Source: Nocardia grenadensis NBRC 108939 (GTDB lineage Bacteria > Actinomycetota > Actinomycetes > Mycobacteriales > Mycobacteriaceae). From it: a stretch of DNA of 64,000 nucleotides. The position numbers and the translations under genes were made by a program. The stretch spans positions 85,073 to 149,072 of the forward strand of contig NZ_BDCJ01000024.1 of assembly GCF_001613445.1 (NCBI RefSeq), read 5' to 3'. The notes under the pieces are model-generated. The model saw only the letters and a program-made list of their open reading frames with translations, was not told the origin of the DNA and searched no databases. Shown here piece after piece: positions 56,865-64,000 of the stretch (positions are counted from its first letter, which is position 1; each line of letters begins with the position of its first letter).

Positions 56865-57401
56865 ATGACCACTACACCGCTGATCAGTCCCGTGTCCGAA
56901 CTCGGCAACGGTTACGGGAGCGTCAACGCATTCGCCGCGGTCAAGGGACCCGGTGGCGCCCGGGCCTTCATCGAATTCCTGGGCGCGGTGTTCGACGCAG
57001 CCGAGACCCTGGAGGCGCACGCCGTCGACACCGACGGCCTGCTGATCCACGCGGAAGTGCGGATCGGCGACTCCTGCCTGATGGTGGTGGACTCCAAACC
57101 GGACTGGGTGTTCACTCCGGCCCTGCTCCAGGTCAATGTGGCCGACTGTGACGAGATACTGCGGCGGGCCGCGGCCCGGGGCGCGCGGATCATCACCGAG
57201 ACCACGCCCTTCTACGGCGCTTCCTCGCTCGCCCGTTTCATCGATCCGTGGCGCAATGTGTGGTGGCTGTTCGGGCCCGCGATCGAGAACGCGCCGGAAC
57301 CGACCTGGGAGCCGGACGCGGCGACGGAAGAGTCCGAGATCCACGCGACCATCTGCCAGGCCATGCGGGAATTGTCGGCGCCGGCGGACTCGACGACGTA
57401 G
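56865..57401 (+). CDS. VOC-superfamily (PhnB-like glyoxalase fold) protein
   Basis: The 178-residue protein has the paired beta-alpha-beta-beta-beta arrangement of the vicinal oxygen chelate family, seen in FIEFLGAVFDAAETLEAH, LIHAEVRIGDSCLMVVDS, LLQVNVADCDEIL and ARFIDPWRNVWWLFGP. PhnB-like members have been annotated as glyoxalase or 3-demethylubiquinone methyltransferase by homology, but their substrates are mostly unknown. Metal ligands are not clear here, so a binding or resistance role is equally possible. It lies downstream of the TetR gene on the same strand with 66 bases between them, and may or may not share its transcript. Confidence 0.82.
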   Translation: MTTTPLISPVSELGNGYGSVNAFAAVKGPGGARAFIEFLGAVFDAAETLEAHAVDTDGLLIHAEVRIGDSCLMVVDSKPDWVFTPALLQVNVADCDEILRRAAARGARIITETTPFYGASSLARFIDPWRNVWWLFGPAIENAPEPTWEPDAATEESEIHATICQAMRELSAPADSTT

Positions 57402-57523
57402 TTCCGCGGCGGCGGACTGTCCGCCGGGCTCCGGGTGGTGCTCGTAGCGGCACTGTCACGGTTTCGGCGCGGACCGCGGAAATCGTCGCCGGGCAGCGCG
57501 CGGCGCCCTGGAGAATCGAGGGT

Positions 57524-58366
57524 ATGACCGCTCTCGTCCTGACGCCCGAACGCCGAACCGAATTGGCCGCGTTGCTCGACGACGAGGTCCGGTTGCGGAC
57601 CGAGTACCCGAAGGTCGCCGAGTACCTGGCCACCGCTCCACTGCTGGACGGGACCGGTGATTTGCACGCCGATGCGGCGTTCGATCTGCGGTTCGTGCAC
57701 TACATGACCGGCGGGGACGCCGAGTCGGGCAATCCGTACTGGAATATCGTCGGCCCGGCCGTCGGATCCGCCGGCGACCGGCGAGTCGTCGACGGCGGCA
57801 ACCCGCGGGGGAGTGTGCGGCTGGGGTTCGCCCAGACGATCCTGCAGGCCACCTACGCCTACGCGATTCCGGCACCCGAGACGCTCGACTGGATCGTGGC
57901 CTTCGGCGCGGGCCGCCCCGTGGTCGAGTTGGGGGCGGGTCGCGGCTACTGGGCGAAACTGCTCGCCGACCGGGGGGTCGCGATGACGGCTTTCGATTCC
58001 GCGCCACCGAACAGCACGGTGAACGCGTCCTTCCCGGACAGCGCGGGGAACCCGGCGGTGTGGTTTCCGGTCGGCGCGGCCGATGAGTTCGCGGCCGGGT
58101 TGGACGCGGAGTCGGTGCTGTTCCTGTGCTGGCCGCCGGGCTGGGGCGATCGAATGGCGTCGGACGCACTCGAACTCTTCGAGTCTCGAGGCGGCCGGCG
58201 CCTGATCTATGTGGGCGAACCCCCGGGCGGCAAAACCGGCGACGACGCGTTCTTCGATCGCCTCGCGGCCGGGTGGTCGCTGGAATCGGTGGACGAGCGG
58301 CACGTCCGCTGGTGGAACCTCGGCGATATGGCCCAGGGGTGGGTACGGAACGGAAACCTGCCCTGA
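57524..58366 (+). CDS. SAM-dependent methyltransferase-like protein
   Basis: The 280-residue protein has a class I methyltransferase core in its second half: RPVVELGAGRGYWAKLL is the SAM-binding loop, MTAFDSAPP the following acidic strand, and VLFLCWPPGWGDRMAS the motif IV region. The N-terminal 110 residues are a separate domain (LRFVHYMTGGDAESGNPYW). Proteins of this layout are common hypothetical genes in actinobacteria, and the substrate is unknown. It lies 122 bases after the VOC gene on the same strand. The ATG at 57524 lacks a strong ribosome site. Confidence 0.72.
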   Translation: MTALVLTPERRTELAALLDDEVRLRTEYPKVAEYLATAPLLDGTGDLHADAAFDLRFVHYMTGGDAESGNPYWNIVGPAVGSAGDRRVVDGGNPRGSVRLGFAQTILQATYAYAIPAPETLDWIVAFGAGRPVVELGAGRGYWAKLLADRGVAMTAFDSAPPNSTVNASFPDSAGNPAVWFPVGAADEFAAGLDAESVLFLCWPPGWGDRMASDALELFESRGGRRLIYVGEPPGGKTGDDAFFDRLAAGWSLESVDERHVRWWNLGDMAQGWVRNGNLP

Positions 58367-58503
58367 TACCGGCATTGCCCGGATGCGCCTCTTTCCGCAG
58401 ATACTGGTTGGTGCCCACCGTTTTCGGGCCCGCCTCGATCTCGGTTTCGCGGTCCCCGTGGCGATACCACCCTGATCAGAGCAGGCCTCGTGCCGGATCG
58501 CCG

Positions 58504-59808
58504 TCAGGAAGCAGCGCCGTTGCCGGACGACCGTTGTCGCGCCCTGGCACGAATCACGTAGATCGCCACCCCCACACCGGTAGCCGCCACACCGGAAGCC
58601 ACGGCGGTCCAGGGCAGGGTGAACGCCAGTACCAGGCATCCGAACAGGCCCAGTATCGGGATCACGCGTGGTGGCCGGTTCTCGGCCGCCGTCAGCGTCC
58701 GGGCCGCGGCGTTGGCGACGGCGTAGTACAGGAGCACCCCGAAGGAGGAGAACCCGATGGCCGAACGCACATCGACGGTCGCCGCGACCACCGCGACGAC
58801 CACTCCGACCCCGATCTCGGCGCGGTGCGGCACTCCGAACCGGGGGTGCACCACCGAGAACGTCTGGGGCAGATACCGATCGCGCGCCATGGCCAGCGCG
58901 GTGCGCGAAACCCCCAGGGTCAGGGCGAGGAGCGAGCCGAGTGCCGCCATCGCGGCACCGGCGCGGACCACGGGTTCGAGCCAGGTCACACCGGTGGCAT
59001 GCACGACCTGTGAGAGGGGTGCGACCGCCGCCGCCAGCTGCCGGGGGCCGAGCACGGCCAGCGCGGCCACCGCGACCACCGTGTAGACGGCCAGGGTGAT
59101 GGCCAGCGCGAGCGGTATCGCCCGCGGGATCGTGCGCGCGGGATCGCGTACTTCCTCTGCCAGGGTGGCGATTCGCGCGTACCCGGCGAACGCGAAGAAC
59201 AGCAGTCCGGCGGACTGGAGGATCCCGCCGACGCTCACCTCGTCGTCGAACACGAACCGCCCCGTATCCGTATGCCCGGTGGTGAAGGCAGCCACCACCA
59301 CGGCGGCCAGCACACCCAGCACGACCGCCACCACGATACGGGTCAGCAAGGCCGATTTCCGCACACCGCGGTAGTTGACCGCGGTCATCGTCACCACGGC
59401 GGCGACGGCGACGGCATGTGCCCGGTCCGGCCACACATAGGCGCCCACGGTCAGCGCCATGGCCGCGCACGAGGCGGTTTTGCCGACCACGAAACTCCAG
59501 CCCGCCAGAAACCCCCAGAATTCCCCGAGCCGCTCCCGGCCGTACACATAGGTGCCGCCGGACACCGGATACCGCGCCGCCAGCCGAGCCGACGAGGTGG
59601 CGTTGCAGTAGGCGATCACCGCCGCCACCATCAGTCCGGCCAGTAGCCCGGCCCCGGCCGCGCGCGCGGCCGGCCCGAGCGCGGCGAAGATTCCCGCACC
59701 GATCATCGAGCCCAGACCGATCACCACCGCGTCGGAGAGTCCGAGCTGCCTGCGCAGCCCGCCGGGAACCCCCTCCGGCGGGTCCGGGGTAGACGATCGC
59801 TCGGCCAC
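58504..59808 (-). CDS. APC-family amino acid permease
   Basis: The 434-residue protein has twelve hydrophobic segments and the signature of APC transporters: LSDAVVIGLGSMIGAGIFAAL in the first helix, RYPVSGGTYVYGRERLG after the second, and FFAFAGYARIATLAEEVRDP in the sixth, with the usual unwound Gly-rich helix 1. It should move amino acids or amines by proton symport or exchange; the substrate is unknown. I chose GTG 59808 because AGGAGA lies 4 bases upstream; an ATG at 59826 would place this site inside the gene. No linked enzyme suggests a substrate. Confidence 0.9.
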   Translation of the reverse strand: MAERSSTPDPPEGVPGGLRRQLGLSDAVVIGLGSMIGAGIFAALGPAARAAGAGLLAGLMVAAVIAYCNATSSARLAARYPVSGGTYVYGRERLGEFWGFLAGWSFVVGKTASCAAMALTVGAYVWPDRAHAVAVAAVVTMTAVNYRGVRKSALLTRIVVAVVLGVLAAVVVAAFTTGHTDTGRFVFDDEVSVGGILQSAGLLFFAFAGYARIATLAEEVRDPARTIPRAIPLALAITLAVYTVVAVAALAVLGPRQLAAAVAPLSQVVHATGVTWLEPVVRAGAAMAALGSLLALTLGVSRTALAMARDRYLPQTFSVVHPRFGVPHRAEIGVGVVVAVVAATVDVRSAIGFSSFGVLLYYAVANAAARTLTAAENRPPRVIPILGLFGCLVLAFTLPWTAVASGVAATGVGVAIYVIRARARQRSSGNGAAS

Positions 59809-59916
59809 AACTTCTCCTAGTAGCACGCCGAGCCGGCAGCTCGGACAACCGACGGGCCGATTCGCAACCTATGCCCCTACCGGCGTCTCCGCTACCCGGC
59901 CGGACGCCCGGCGCAT

Positions 59917-60225
59917 TCAGTCGATGCCGGCGCGATACCGGGTGACCGCTTCCTCGATCTGCCGGCCGTCACCGGAGTTCTCCCGCTCTACGGCCCGGAG
60001 CACGTCCGCGATCTTCGCCATGCGCCGCTCGACCTGTTCGCGGTAGGTCTCGATATCGGGCTCGTGGTAGCCGGCGATCGCCGACAGGACCTCATCGAGT
60101 TCCGTCGCGACATCGGCGGCCCCCAGCTCGACCAGCCGGTCGCGCACAGCGGTCAGCTCGTCGCTCCGGCCGCGCACTTCCTCGGGCCCCAGGTCGGACA
60201 GATACTTGTCGCCGCCGCCGCTCAT
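59917..60225 (-). CDS. Hypothetical helical protein, 102 residues
   Basis: I do not recognise this 102-residue acidic protein. It appears entirely helical (EVRGRSDELTAVRDRLVEL, VATELDEVLSAIAGY, EQVERRMAKIADVLRAVERE) and has no membrane segment. Its size resembles WXG100-superfamily members, but no W-x-G turn is present. The ATG has GGAAGGA 7 bases upstream. It stands alone between the APC permease and the gene pair at 60371. Confidence 0.65.
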   Translation of the reverse strand: MSGGGDKYLSDLGPEEVRGRSDELTAVRDRLVELGAADVATELDEVLSAIAGYHEPDIETYREQVERRMAKIADVLRAVERENSGDGRQIEEAVTRYRAGID

Positions 60226-60370
60226 GTCTGCATCCTTCCGGGTCCAAGTTGTCGTGGGGTCGGTCCTCGCCGCCGGTATAACCACTTTCTCGCTTCGCTA
60301 CCTCCCGGGCTGTCGATCGACGAGTAAAGCGGTGGTTGCCGGCACGGCGTCTGTGCTCGATCACGCGCAA

Positions 60371-60667
60371 CTATCGATCGACCACGCCGGCCGTGGTCAC
60401 CAGGCTCGCAAGCGTGACCACCAGCTGCCACGAGCGATTTCTCCGGACCTCGTCTTCGGTGAGGTGCGGAACCACAACTGCCTCGGCGTCGGATTCCAGC
60501 ATGTGATGGACAGCGATGAGCGCCGCGAGCTGCGGGGCCGAATCCGTGACGACCGTGTACACGATGTCGAGGCCGTACTCGTGTGCCAGCCGGTCGACAA
60601 CGCCGCTGTCGCAATCGGTCCGGCGCAATACAAGTGCTCTCCGCTTCCCGGATATCGGCCGGCTCAC
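60371..60667 (-). CDS. Small protein coupled to an upstream gene, resolvase-like in style
   Basis: The 98-residue protein has an alternating strand-helix pattern (RALVLRRTDCDSGVVDRLAHEYG, VYTVVTDSAPQLAALIA, ESDAEAVVVPHL) reminiscent of the N-terminal fold of resolvases, without their catalytic Ser. I cannot assign a function. The GTG at 60667 overlaps the stop of the preceding gene (GTGA), so the two are translated together. The pair diverges from an XRE regulator, an arrangement that suggests a regulated two-gene unit. Confidence 0.6.
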   Translation of the reverse strand: MSRPISGKRRALVLRRTDCDSGVVDRLAHEYGLDIVYTVVTDSAPQLAALIAVHHMLESDAEAVVVPHLTEDEVRRNRSWQLVVTLASLVTTAGVVDR

Positions 60668-60948
60668 GGGTGTGCCCGGGCCGCGAACTCCGCCGCCGTT
60701 TCGAAGCGGGGACAACGGTGCTCGGCGTGGGTCGCCATCACCTGATGCGCGTGTGCGTACCCGCGGATCGGGGCCTGTGACCGGCAATGCGTCGTGGGCT
60801 GGTCCAGGTTGCGTAGGCCATCGGCGATCTGCCGCAGGACCTTCGGGTCGTCGGTGACCCAGGTCTTTCCCGCTTGTAGGAGTTTCAATGTCGCCGCCAT
60901 GGCCCGGTTCCTCGGCGCTCGGAAGGGCAGGGCTGGGATCTCTGTCAT
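60664..60948 (-). CDS. Hypothetical protein, 94 residues, divergent from XRE regulator
   Basis: The 94-residue protein has no recognised domain. Its middle (NRAMAATLKLLQAGKTWVTDDPKVLRQIADGL) resembles small proteins often found beside XRE regulators in Nocardia, and the C-terminal part has several His residues. The ATG has GAGG 7 bases upstream. Its stop overlaps the following GTG. The 173-base region between it and the XRE gene should contain both promoters. Confidence 0.62.
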   Translation of the reverse strand: MTEIPALPFRAPRNRAMAATLKLLQAGKTWVTDDPKVLRQIADGLRNLDQPTTHCRSQAPIRGYAHAHQVMATHAEHRCPRFETAAEFAARAHP

Positions 60949-61121
60949 TCGGAGACCTCGGTTTTGTGGAGGGGTGGATGGGTGGCGTTCTGCTTCCTCG
61001 GTGACCGAGTCGCCCTGCTCGAGCGGAGCAACTGTCGTATCGGGACTTTGCCCGTACTTTCGGTGTCGGAGTACGAAGCTTTTTCGCACCTGGAGCTCCT
61101 CGCCGGCGGTTTACTGGAACA

Positions 61122-62333
61122 GTGACGGAAAAGACCGACGATGCCGTGGGCTCACGCGTCGCCCAGGCCCGGAAGCTGGCCGGTATGACGCAGAGAGAAC
61201 TCGCTGCGCGAGCCAACGTGTCGATCGCTCTAATTCGCTCGGTGGAGCAGAAGCGGGTGCCTGCTACAGCTGCGTTCCTGGGCGCGGTCTCCAAAGCTCT
61301 TCGGGTCGGAGTCGCCGATCTCACCGGGCAGCCGTTTCGCCCGGCGCCCGGGCACGACGCCGAAATGCACGCGGCCATCTCTGGGCTGCGTACCGAACTC
61401 GCGGCCTACGACATCGACAATCACGCAGTGTCGGAGGTGCGGCCCTTGGAGCATTTGCGGGAGGCAGTGGCTCAAATCTGCATTTACCGTAGGAACGCGT
61501 CATTCCATCGCTTGGGCGAGGAACTCCTGCCGCTGATGGGAGAGCTACGAGCGGCGGTGCATCGAAGCGCCGGTCACGAGCGAGAGCAGGCGGCAGCTTT
61601 TCTGTGCGAGTTGTACTACTCAGCGCACAGTCTTGCGCACAAGCTGGGGTATACCGACCTCGCTGGTATCGCAGTCGACCGCCTGACCTGGTCCGCGGCG
61701 AAGTCGGGCGACTCGGTGTGGATCGCTGCGGCCCAATTCCAGCGTGCGGCCATTCTGACCGCAGGGGGCGACTGGACTGCCGCGATGTGTTTCCTGGAGA
61801 GCTGCCGGACCGATATCGAAATTCGGCTCGGTACCGCCACCCGGAAGGACCTCATCGCGTGGGGCGGGCTCCACCTCCAGTCGGGCTTGGCGGCGTCTCG
61901 TTCCGGGAAGCGTGATCTTGCCGATGAACACCTGGCCGAAGCTCGCGAGGCTGCGCGACGGTTGGGTGATGACCGCGATCGAATACTGTCGTTCGGTCCG
62001 ACCAACGTAGCTATCTGGTCGGTCGCTCTTCCGGTAGAAGCGATGGATGCGGCGACAGCTCTGAGCCGAGCGCAGACGGTCGTGATCCCGGCGACGACAC
62101 CGAAGGAGCGGGCCGGACATCACTACATCGACCTCTCGCGGGCGTTCCTTCTCCAGGGCGACCGTGGCCGGGCCCTGGAATCGCTGTCTATCGCGAAAAG
62201 GATCGCGCCCGCCCAGACCCGGTACAACCCGATGGTCCGCGAAACGGTGCGGGCTCTGGCGCGCGCCGAAGCCCGCAAGGTGGATGCCGTGCACGGGTTG
62301 GCCGTGTGGTGCGGGATCGCCGATCGGCTGTGA
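61122..62333 (+). CDS. XRE-family regulator with TPR-like C-terminal region
   Basis: The 403-residue protein has an N-terminal XRE helix-turn-helix (SRVAQARKLAGMTQRELAARANVS) followed by about 330 residues of helical repeats, including ERAGHHYIDLSRAFLLQGD and a tetratricopeptide-like ALESLSIAKRIAPAQTRYNP segment near the C-terminus. Such large XRE proteins in actinobacteria often control a divergent small-gene unit, and this one diverges from the pair at 60371-60948. The GTG start is used because it begins the domain; no strong ribosome site is visible. Signal molecule and targets are unknown. Confidence 0.82.
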   Translation: MTEKTDDAVGSRVAQARKLAGMTQRELAARANVSIALIRSVEQKRVPATAAFLGAVSKALRVGVADLTGQPFRPAPGHDAEMHAAISGLRTELAAYDIDNHAVSEVRPLEHLREAVAQICIYRRNASFHRLGEELLPLMGELRAAVHRSAGHEREQAAAFLCELYYSAHSLAHKLGYTDLAGIAVDRLTWSAAKSGDSVWIAAAQFQRAAILTAGGDWTAAMCFLESCRTDIEIRLGTATRKDLIAWGGLHLQSGLAASRSGKRDLADEHLAEAREAARRLGDDRDRILSFGPTNVAIWSVALPVEAMDAATALSRAQTVVIPATTPKERAGHHYIDLSRAFLLQGDRGRALESLSIAKRIAPAQTRYNPMVRETVRALARAEARKVDAVHGLAVWCGIADRL

Positions 62334-62639
62334 TCAGGGCAGGCCTTTGGTAGTGGCCGGGGTGAGGAACTCGACCCGGAAGTCGGCCACATAGTCGGCG
62401 CGCCGATCGAGGAAGCGGCGGGTATGGGGCTGTCGCTCGTGTTCCTCGAACGCTTCGCGGTCCCGGTAGACCTCGTAGAAGACGCGGGCGAGTGGTGCGT
62501 CCGTCACGGTGTGGGTGGCGTAGACGAGGGTCCCGGGTTCCGACTCGGTGATGCCCTCGGTGGTCTCCGCCACCAACCGGTCGAATGCTTCGGCGGCCTC
62601 GGCGTCCTTCAGGTTGAACCTCACCACGAGCGCAAACAT
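62334..62639 (-). CDS. Antibiotic biosynthesis monooxygenase (ABM)-domain protein
   Basis: The 101-residue protein is a single ABM/ferredoxin-like barrel: FALVVRFNLKDAEAAEAFDRLVAET, then TLVYATHTVTDAPLARVFYEVYRDREAF, and a late HTRRFLDRRADYVADF. Members include quinol and aromatic monooxygenases and heme-handling enzymes; the reaction cannot be told here. The ATG has GGAGG only 4 bases upstream, near the minimum spacing. It is convergent to and directly abuts the XRE gene's 3' end. It has no other close partner. Confidence 0.88.
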   Translation of the reverse strand: MFALVVRFNLKDAEAAEAFDRLVAETTEGITESEPGTLVYATHTVTDAPLARVFYEVYRDREAFEEHERQPHTRRFLDRRADYVADFRVEFLTPATTKGLP

Positions 62640-62813
62640 CGACCCTCCAATACACCAAACTGCACGGAGGGCCAGTGTCGCACGCGTGCACATCCGGGGC
62701 CCGGTACGTGTCTTACCCGATCGGCTCGACGACTACCGACGGCCCGGCATTCGATCGTGTTGACCTGTAGTGCCGAATGCGCATCGAGACGTATGGGCAA
62801 GAGCCCGGTTGCG

Positions 62814-63047
62814 TCAAAGAGATCCGGGTATCGGCCTTCCTTCATCGTGAGGCTCGAAGTCCGGTTTTGCGATCACTTCGGCGAGCCAATGACCAAGCTC
62901 GTTACTTTTAGAGTGGTATTCGTCGACCTCGGCCCGCACGGCCTCCTTCGCCTGCTCCCAGAACCAACCGTAAAATGTACGAGCCCTTTTGGAGTATTTT
63001 TCTAGCAGGGGAAGGAACTCGACGTACGGCTCTCGTCGTGCCCACAC
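62814..63047 (-). CDS. Hypothetical protein, 77 residues (weak)
   Basis: An open frame of 77 residues with aromatic and charged residues (EFLPLLEKYSKRARTFYGWFWEQ) and an even hydrophobicity that would suit a small helical protein. The third codon positions are less G/C-rich than in neighbouring genes. I see no ribosome site and no homologue comes to mind. It may be a remnant, as it lies in a stretch between the ABM gene and the HigBA pair. Confidence 0.3.
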   Translation of the reverse strand: MWARREPYVEFLPLLEKYSKRARTFYGWFWEQAKEAVRAEVDEYHSKSNELGHWLAEVIAKPDFEPHDEGRPIPGSL

Positions 63048-63160
63048 TTCTCGATAACCCAGTGTTTCGAAGGAGGAGTGCAGCCGCTTGGCCTCATATC
63101 GCTGAGTCGATGGGCCTGCTGCTCATGGCTGGTCGTACGTCGCACCCGACGCCCACGGGC

Positions 63161-63460
63161 TCATGCGACCAGCGATACCTCGAGGCGCTGGCCGACCGCG
63201 CGGGCCAGCCGGTCGAGCATGTCGATGGTCGGCACGCGCCCGCCGCCCTCGATCTTGGCAATCGTGGGCTGAGTGGTGCCCATGCGGCGGGCGAGCTCGG
63301 TCTGGGTCAAACCGGCACCGGTACGCGCGGCGTAGAACAGTTCGGCCATGCGCAGCGCCAGACCCGCCTCCTCGTATGCGGCTTCGTACTCGGCGCGCTC
63401 TTCGTCGGTCATCTGTGCCAGCCGTGCGCCGAACACCTCATCGTGGCTCATCATCTTCAT
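63161..63460 (-). CDS. Antitoxin, HigA/XRE type
   Basis: The 99-residue protein has a C-terminal XRE helix-turn-helix (GLTQTELARRMGTTQPTIAKIEGGGRVPT) after a charged N-terminal helix. It follows a RelE/HigB-like toxin gene whose stop overlaps its ATG (TGATG), the toxin-first order typical of HigBA modules. It should neutralise the toxin and repress the operon. Three in-frame ATGs lie at the start (63460, 63454, 63451); AGGGG upstream suits any of them. Confidence 0.85.
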   Translation of the reverse strand: MKMMSHDEVFGARLAQMTDEERAEYEAAYEEAGLALRMAELFYAARTGAGLTQTELARRMGTTQPTIAKIEGGGRVPTIDMLDRLARAVGQRLEVSLVA

Positions 63461-63807
63461 CAGCCCCTCTCTTTGTCCTTGTCGGTACTCGGCCGGTCGC
63501 GGTAGCGCTTCAACGCCTTACGAGCGCGGGCGACCTCGCGGACTTCGTTTTGCCGTTGCTTGCGGAAGGTGGTCAAGGTAATCACCTTCCGCGGTGGGTC
63601 GAATGTGTAGGTGATGCGCCGGTTGACCTCTTCCGCTGCGAATCGCAGCTCGTACAACTTCTGTCCGAGGTACTTCGCGTGCGGCATGCGTAGCATCGGG
63701 CCCTCGGCGGCCAGTAGGTCGAGCTTGCGCCGGGCAGCCGCGAGATCGGCGACGCTGAGCGATTGCAGCCACGTGCCCACTTCCTCCGAGTACTCGATCT
63801 GCCACAT
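63460..63807 (-). CDS. Toxin, RelE/HigB-like
   Basis: The 115-residue protein belongs to the RelE/HigB superfamily of ribosome-dependent mRNA interferases. It begins IEYSEEVGTWLQSLS, has KLDLLAAEGPMLRMPHAKYL in the middle, LYELRFAAEEVNRRITYTF with the basic strand, and ends in a long basic tail. The ATG at 63807 is near an AT-rich stretch with a GATATATC palindrome at 63814, which may be the operator. The antitoxin gene overlaps its stop by one base. Confidence 0.85.
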   Translation of the reverse strand: MWQIEYSEEVGTWLQSLSVADLAAARRKLDLLAAEGPMLRMPHAKYLGQKLYELRFAAEEVNRRITYTFDPPRKVITLTTFRKQRQNEVREVARARKALKRYRDRPSTDKDKERG

Positions 63808-63958
63808 GACCACGATATATCATCGAAGGCATATTCTTAGGAGGGAGGGCCGGACGGCCACGGGTCGGCGAGCTGTCGCGACGTGCTTGTGCATAGTCTC
63901 GGCACGAAGGAGGTCGCCGCAGCACCGCGGTGGAACTCGGTGAACTCCTCGAAACGCC

Positions 63959-63998
63959 GATCGGCCCCCGAGCCGCTTTCGCGGATCGGGGGCCGATC
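63959..63998. terminator. Long hairpin at the window edge
   Basis: GATCGGCCCCCGA at 63959 pairs with its complement at 63986, enclosing an inner CCGC-TTTC-GCGG stem, so the whole stem is about 17 bp with one mismatch. It may end a gene beyond the window edge. Confidence 0.6.
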
Positions 63999-64000
63999 TC

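Noticed and set aside
57212..59848. An 878-codon minus-strand frame spanning the APC, methyltransferase and VOC genes
   Set aside because: It crosses three unrelated genes in both orientations and has no family similarity.

Overview
The window is high-G+C DNA from a mycolic-acid actinomycete, most likely Nocardia or a close relative. The evidence is the gene content: pks13-accD4, Emb/AftA arabinosyltransferases, DprE1/DprE2, galactofuranosyltransferases with a Wzm/Wzt exporter, and the bacterial proteasome activator Bpa. Gene order in several blocks (wzm-wzt-glfT1 next to bpa and the Rv3778c/Rv3777 homologues; tyrA, Rv3753c homologue, tadA) matches Mycobacterium tuberculosis. Many genes appear to be leaderless, with a TANNNT -10 box 6-8 nt upstream of an ATG or GTG.

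Bases 1-20.4 kb hold mycolate and arabinan synthesis: the 3' part of pks13, accD4, a cyclophilin, emb, a VapBC toxin-antitoxin, aftA, a second emb, a 53-residue small ORF, dprE2-dprE1 on the minus strand, a tandem-repeat spacer and a gtrA-family gene. Bases 20.5-30 kb hold a Prim-Pol-like protein, a broken DUF4282-type gene, rmlC-rmlA, an unusual two-gene module (ATP-grasp ligase plus a papain-like protein of unknown function), an LLM oxidoreductase, a secreted glycine-rich protein and rmlB.

Bases 30-45 kb hold cell-wall galactan genes: a GtrA/GtrB/GtrC-like glycosylation set, a GlfT2-family enzyme, a short-chain dehydrogenase, glfT1-wzt-wzm, bpa, an Rv3778c-like aminotransferase-fold protein, a quinone oxidoreductase and an alpha-hydroxy-acid oxidase. 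A 61-bp palindromic element is scattered through this block and is read in the same frame in three glycosyltransferase genes. It resembles, in principle, the in-frame palindromic elements known in Rickettsia.

Bases 45-56.8 kb are accessory and organised around tRNA-Ser genes. They contain a four-gene type VII secretion substrate-like operon between tRNA-Ser(UGA) and a decayed tRNA-Ser copy, a Zeta-toxin-like kinase, a conserved core (glycolipid-binding protein, tyrA, tadA-associated gene, tadA), and then tRNA-Ser(CGA). The 3' end and terminator of tRNA-Ser(CGA) are duplicated 3.2 kb away. Between the two copies lie an integrase remnant, a MerR regulator, a small ORF, a cold-shock protein and a DesA3-type desaturase. 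The second copy sits exactly where the partner reductase gene loses its ferredoxin domain.

Bases 56.8-64 kb hold ordinary accessory genes: VOC protein, methyltransferase-like protein, APC permease, an XRE regulator divergent from two small overlapping genes, an ABM monooxygenase and a HigBA-type toxin-antitoxin. A strong terminator hairpin closes the window.
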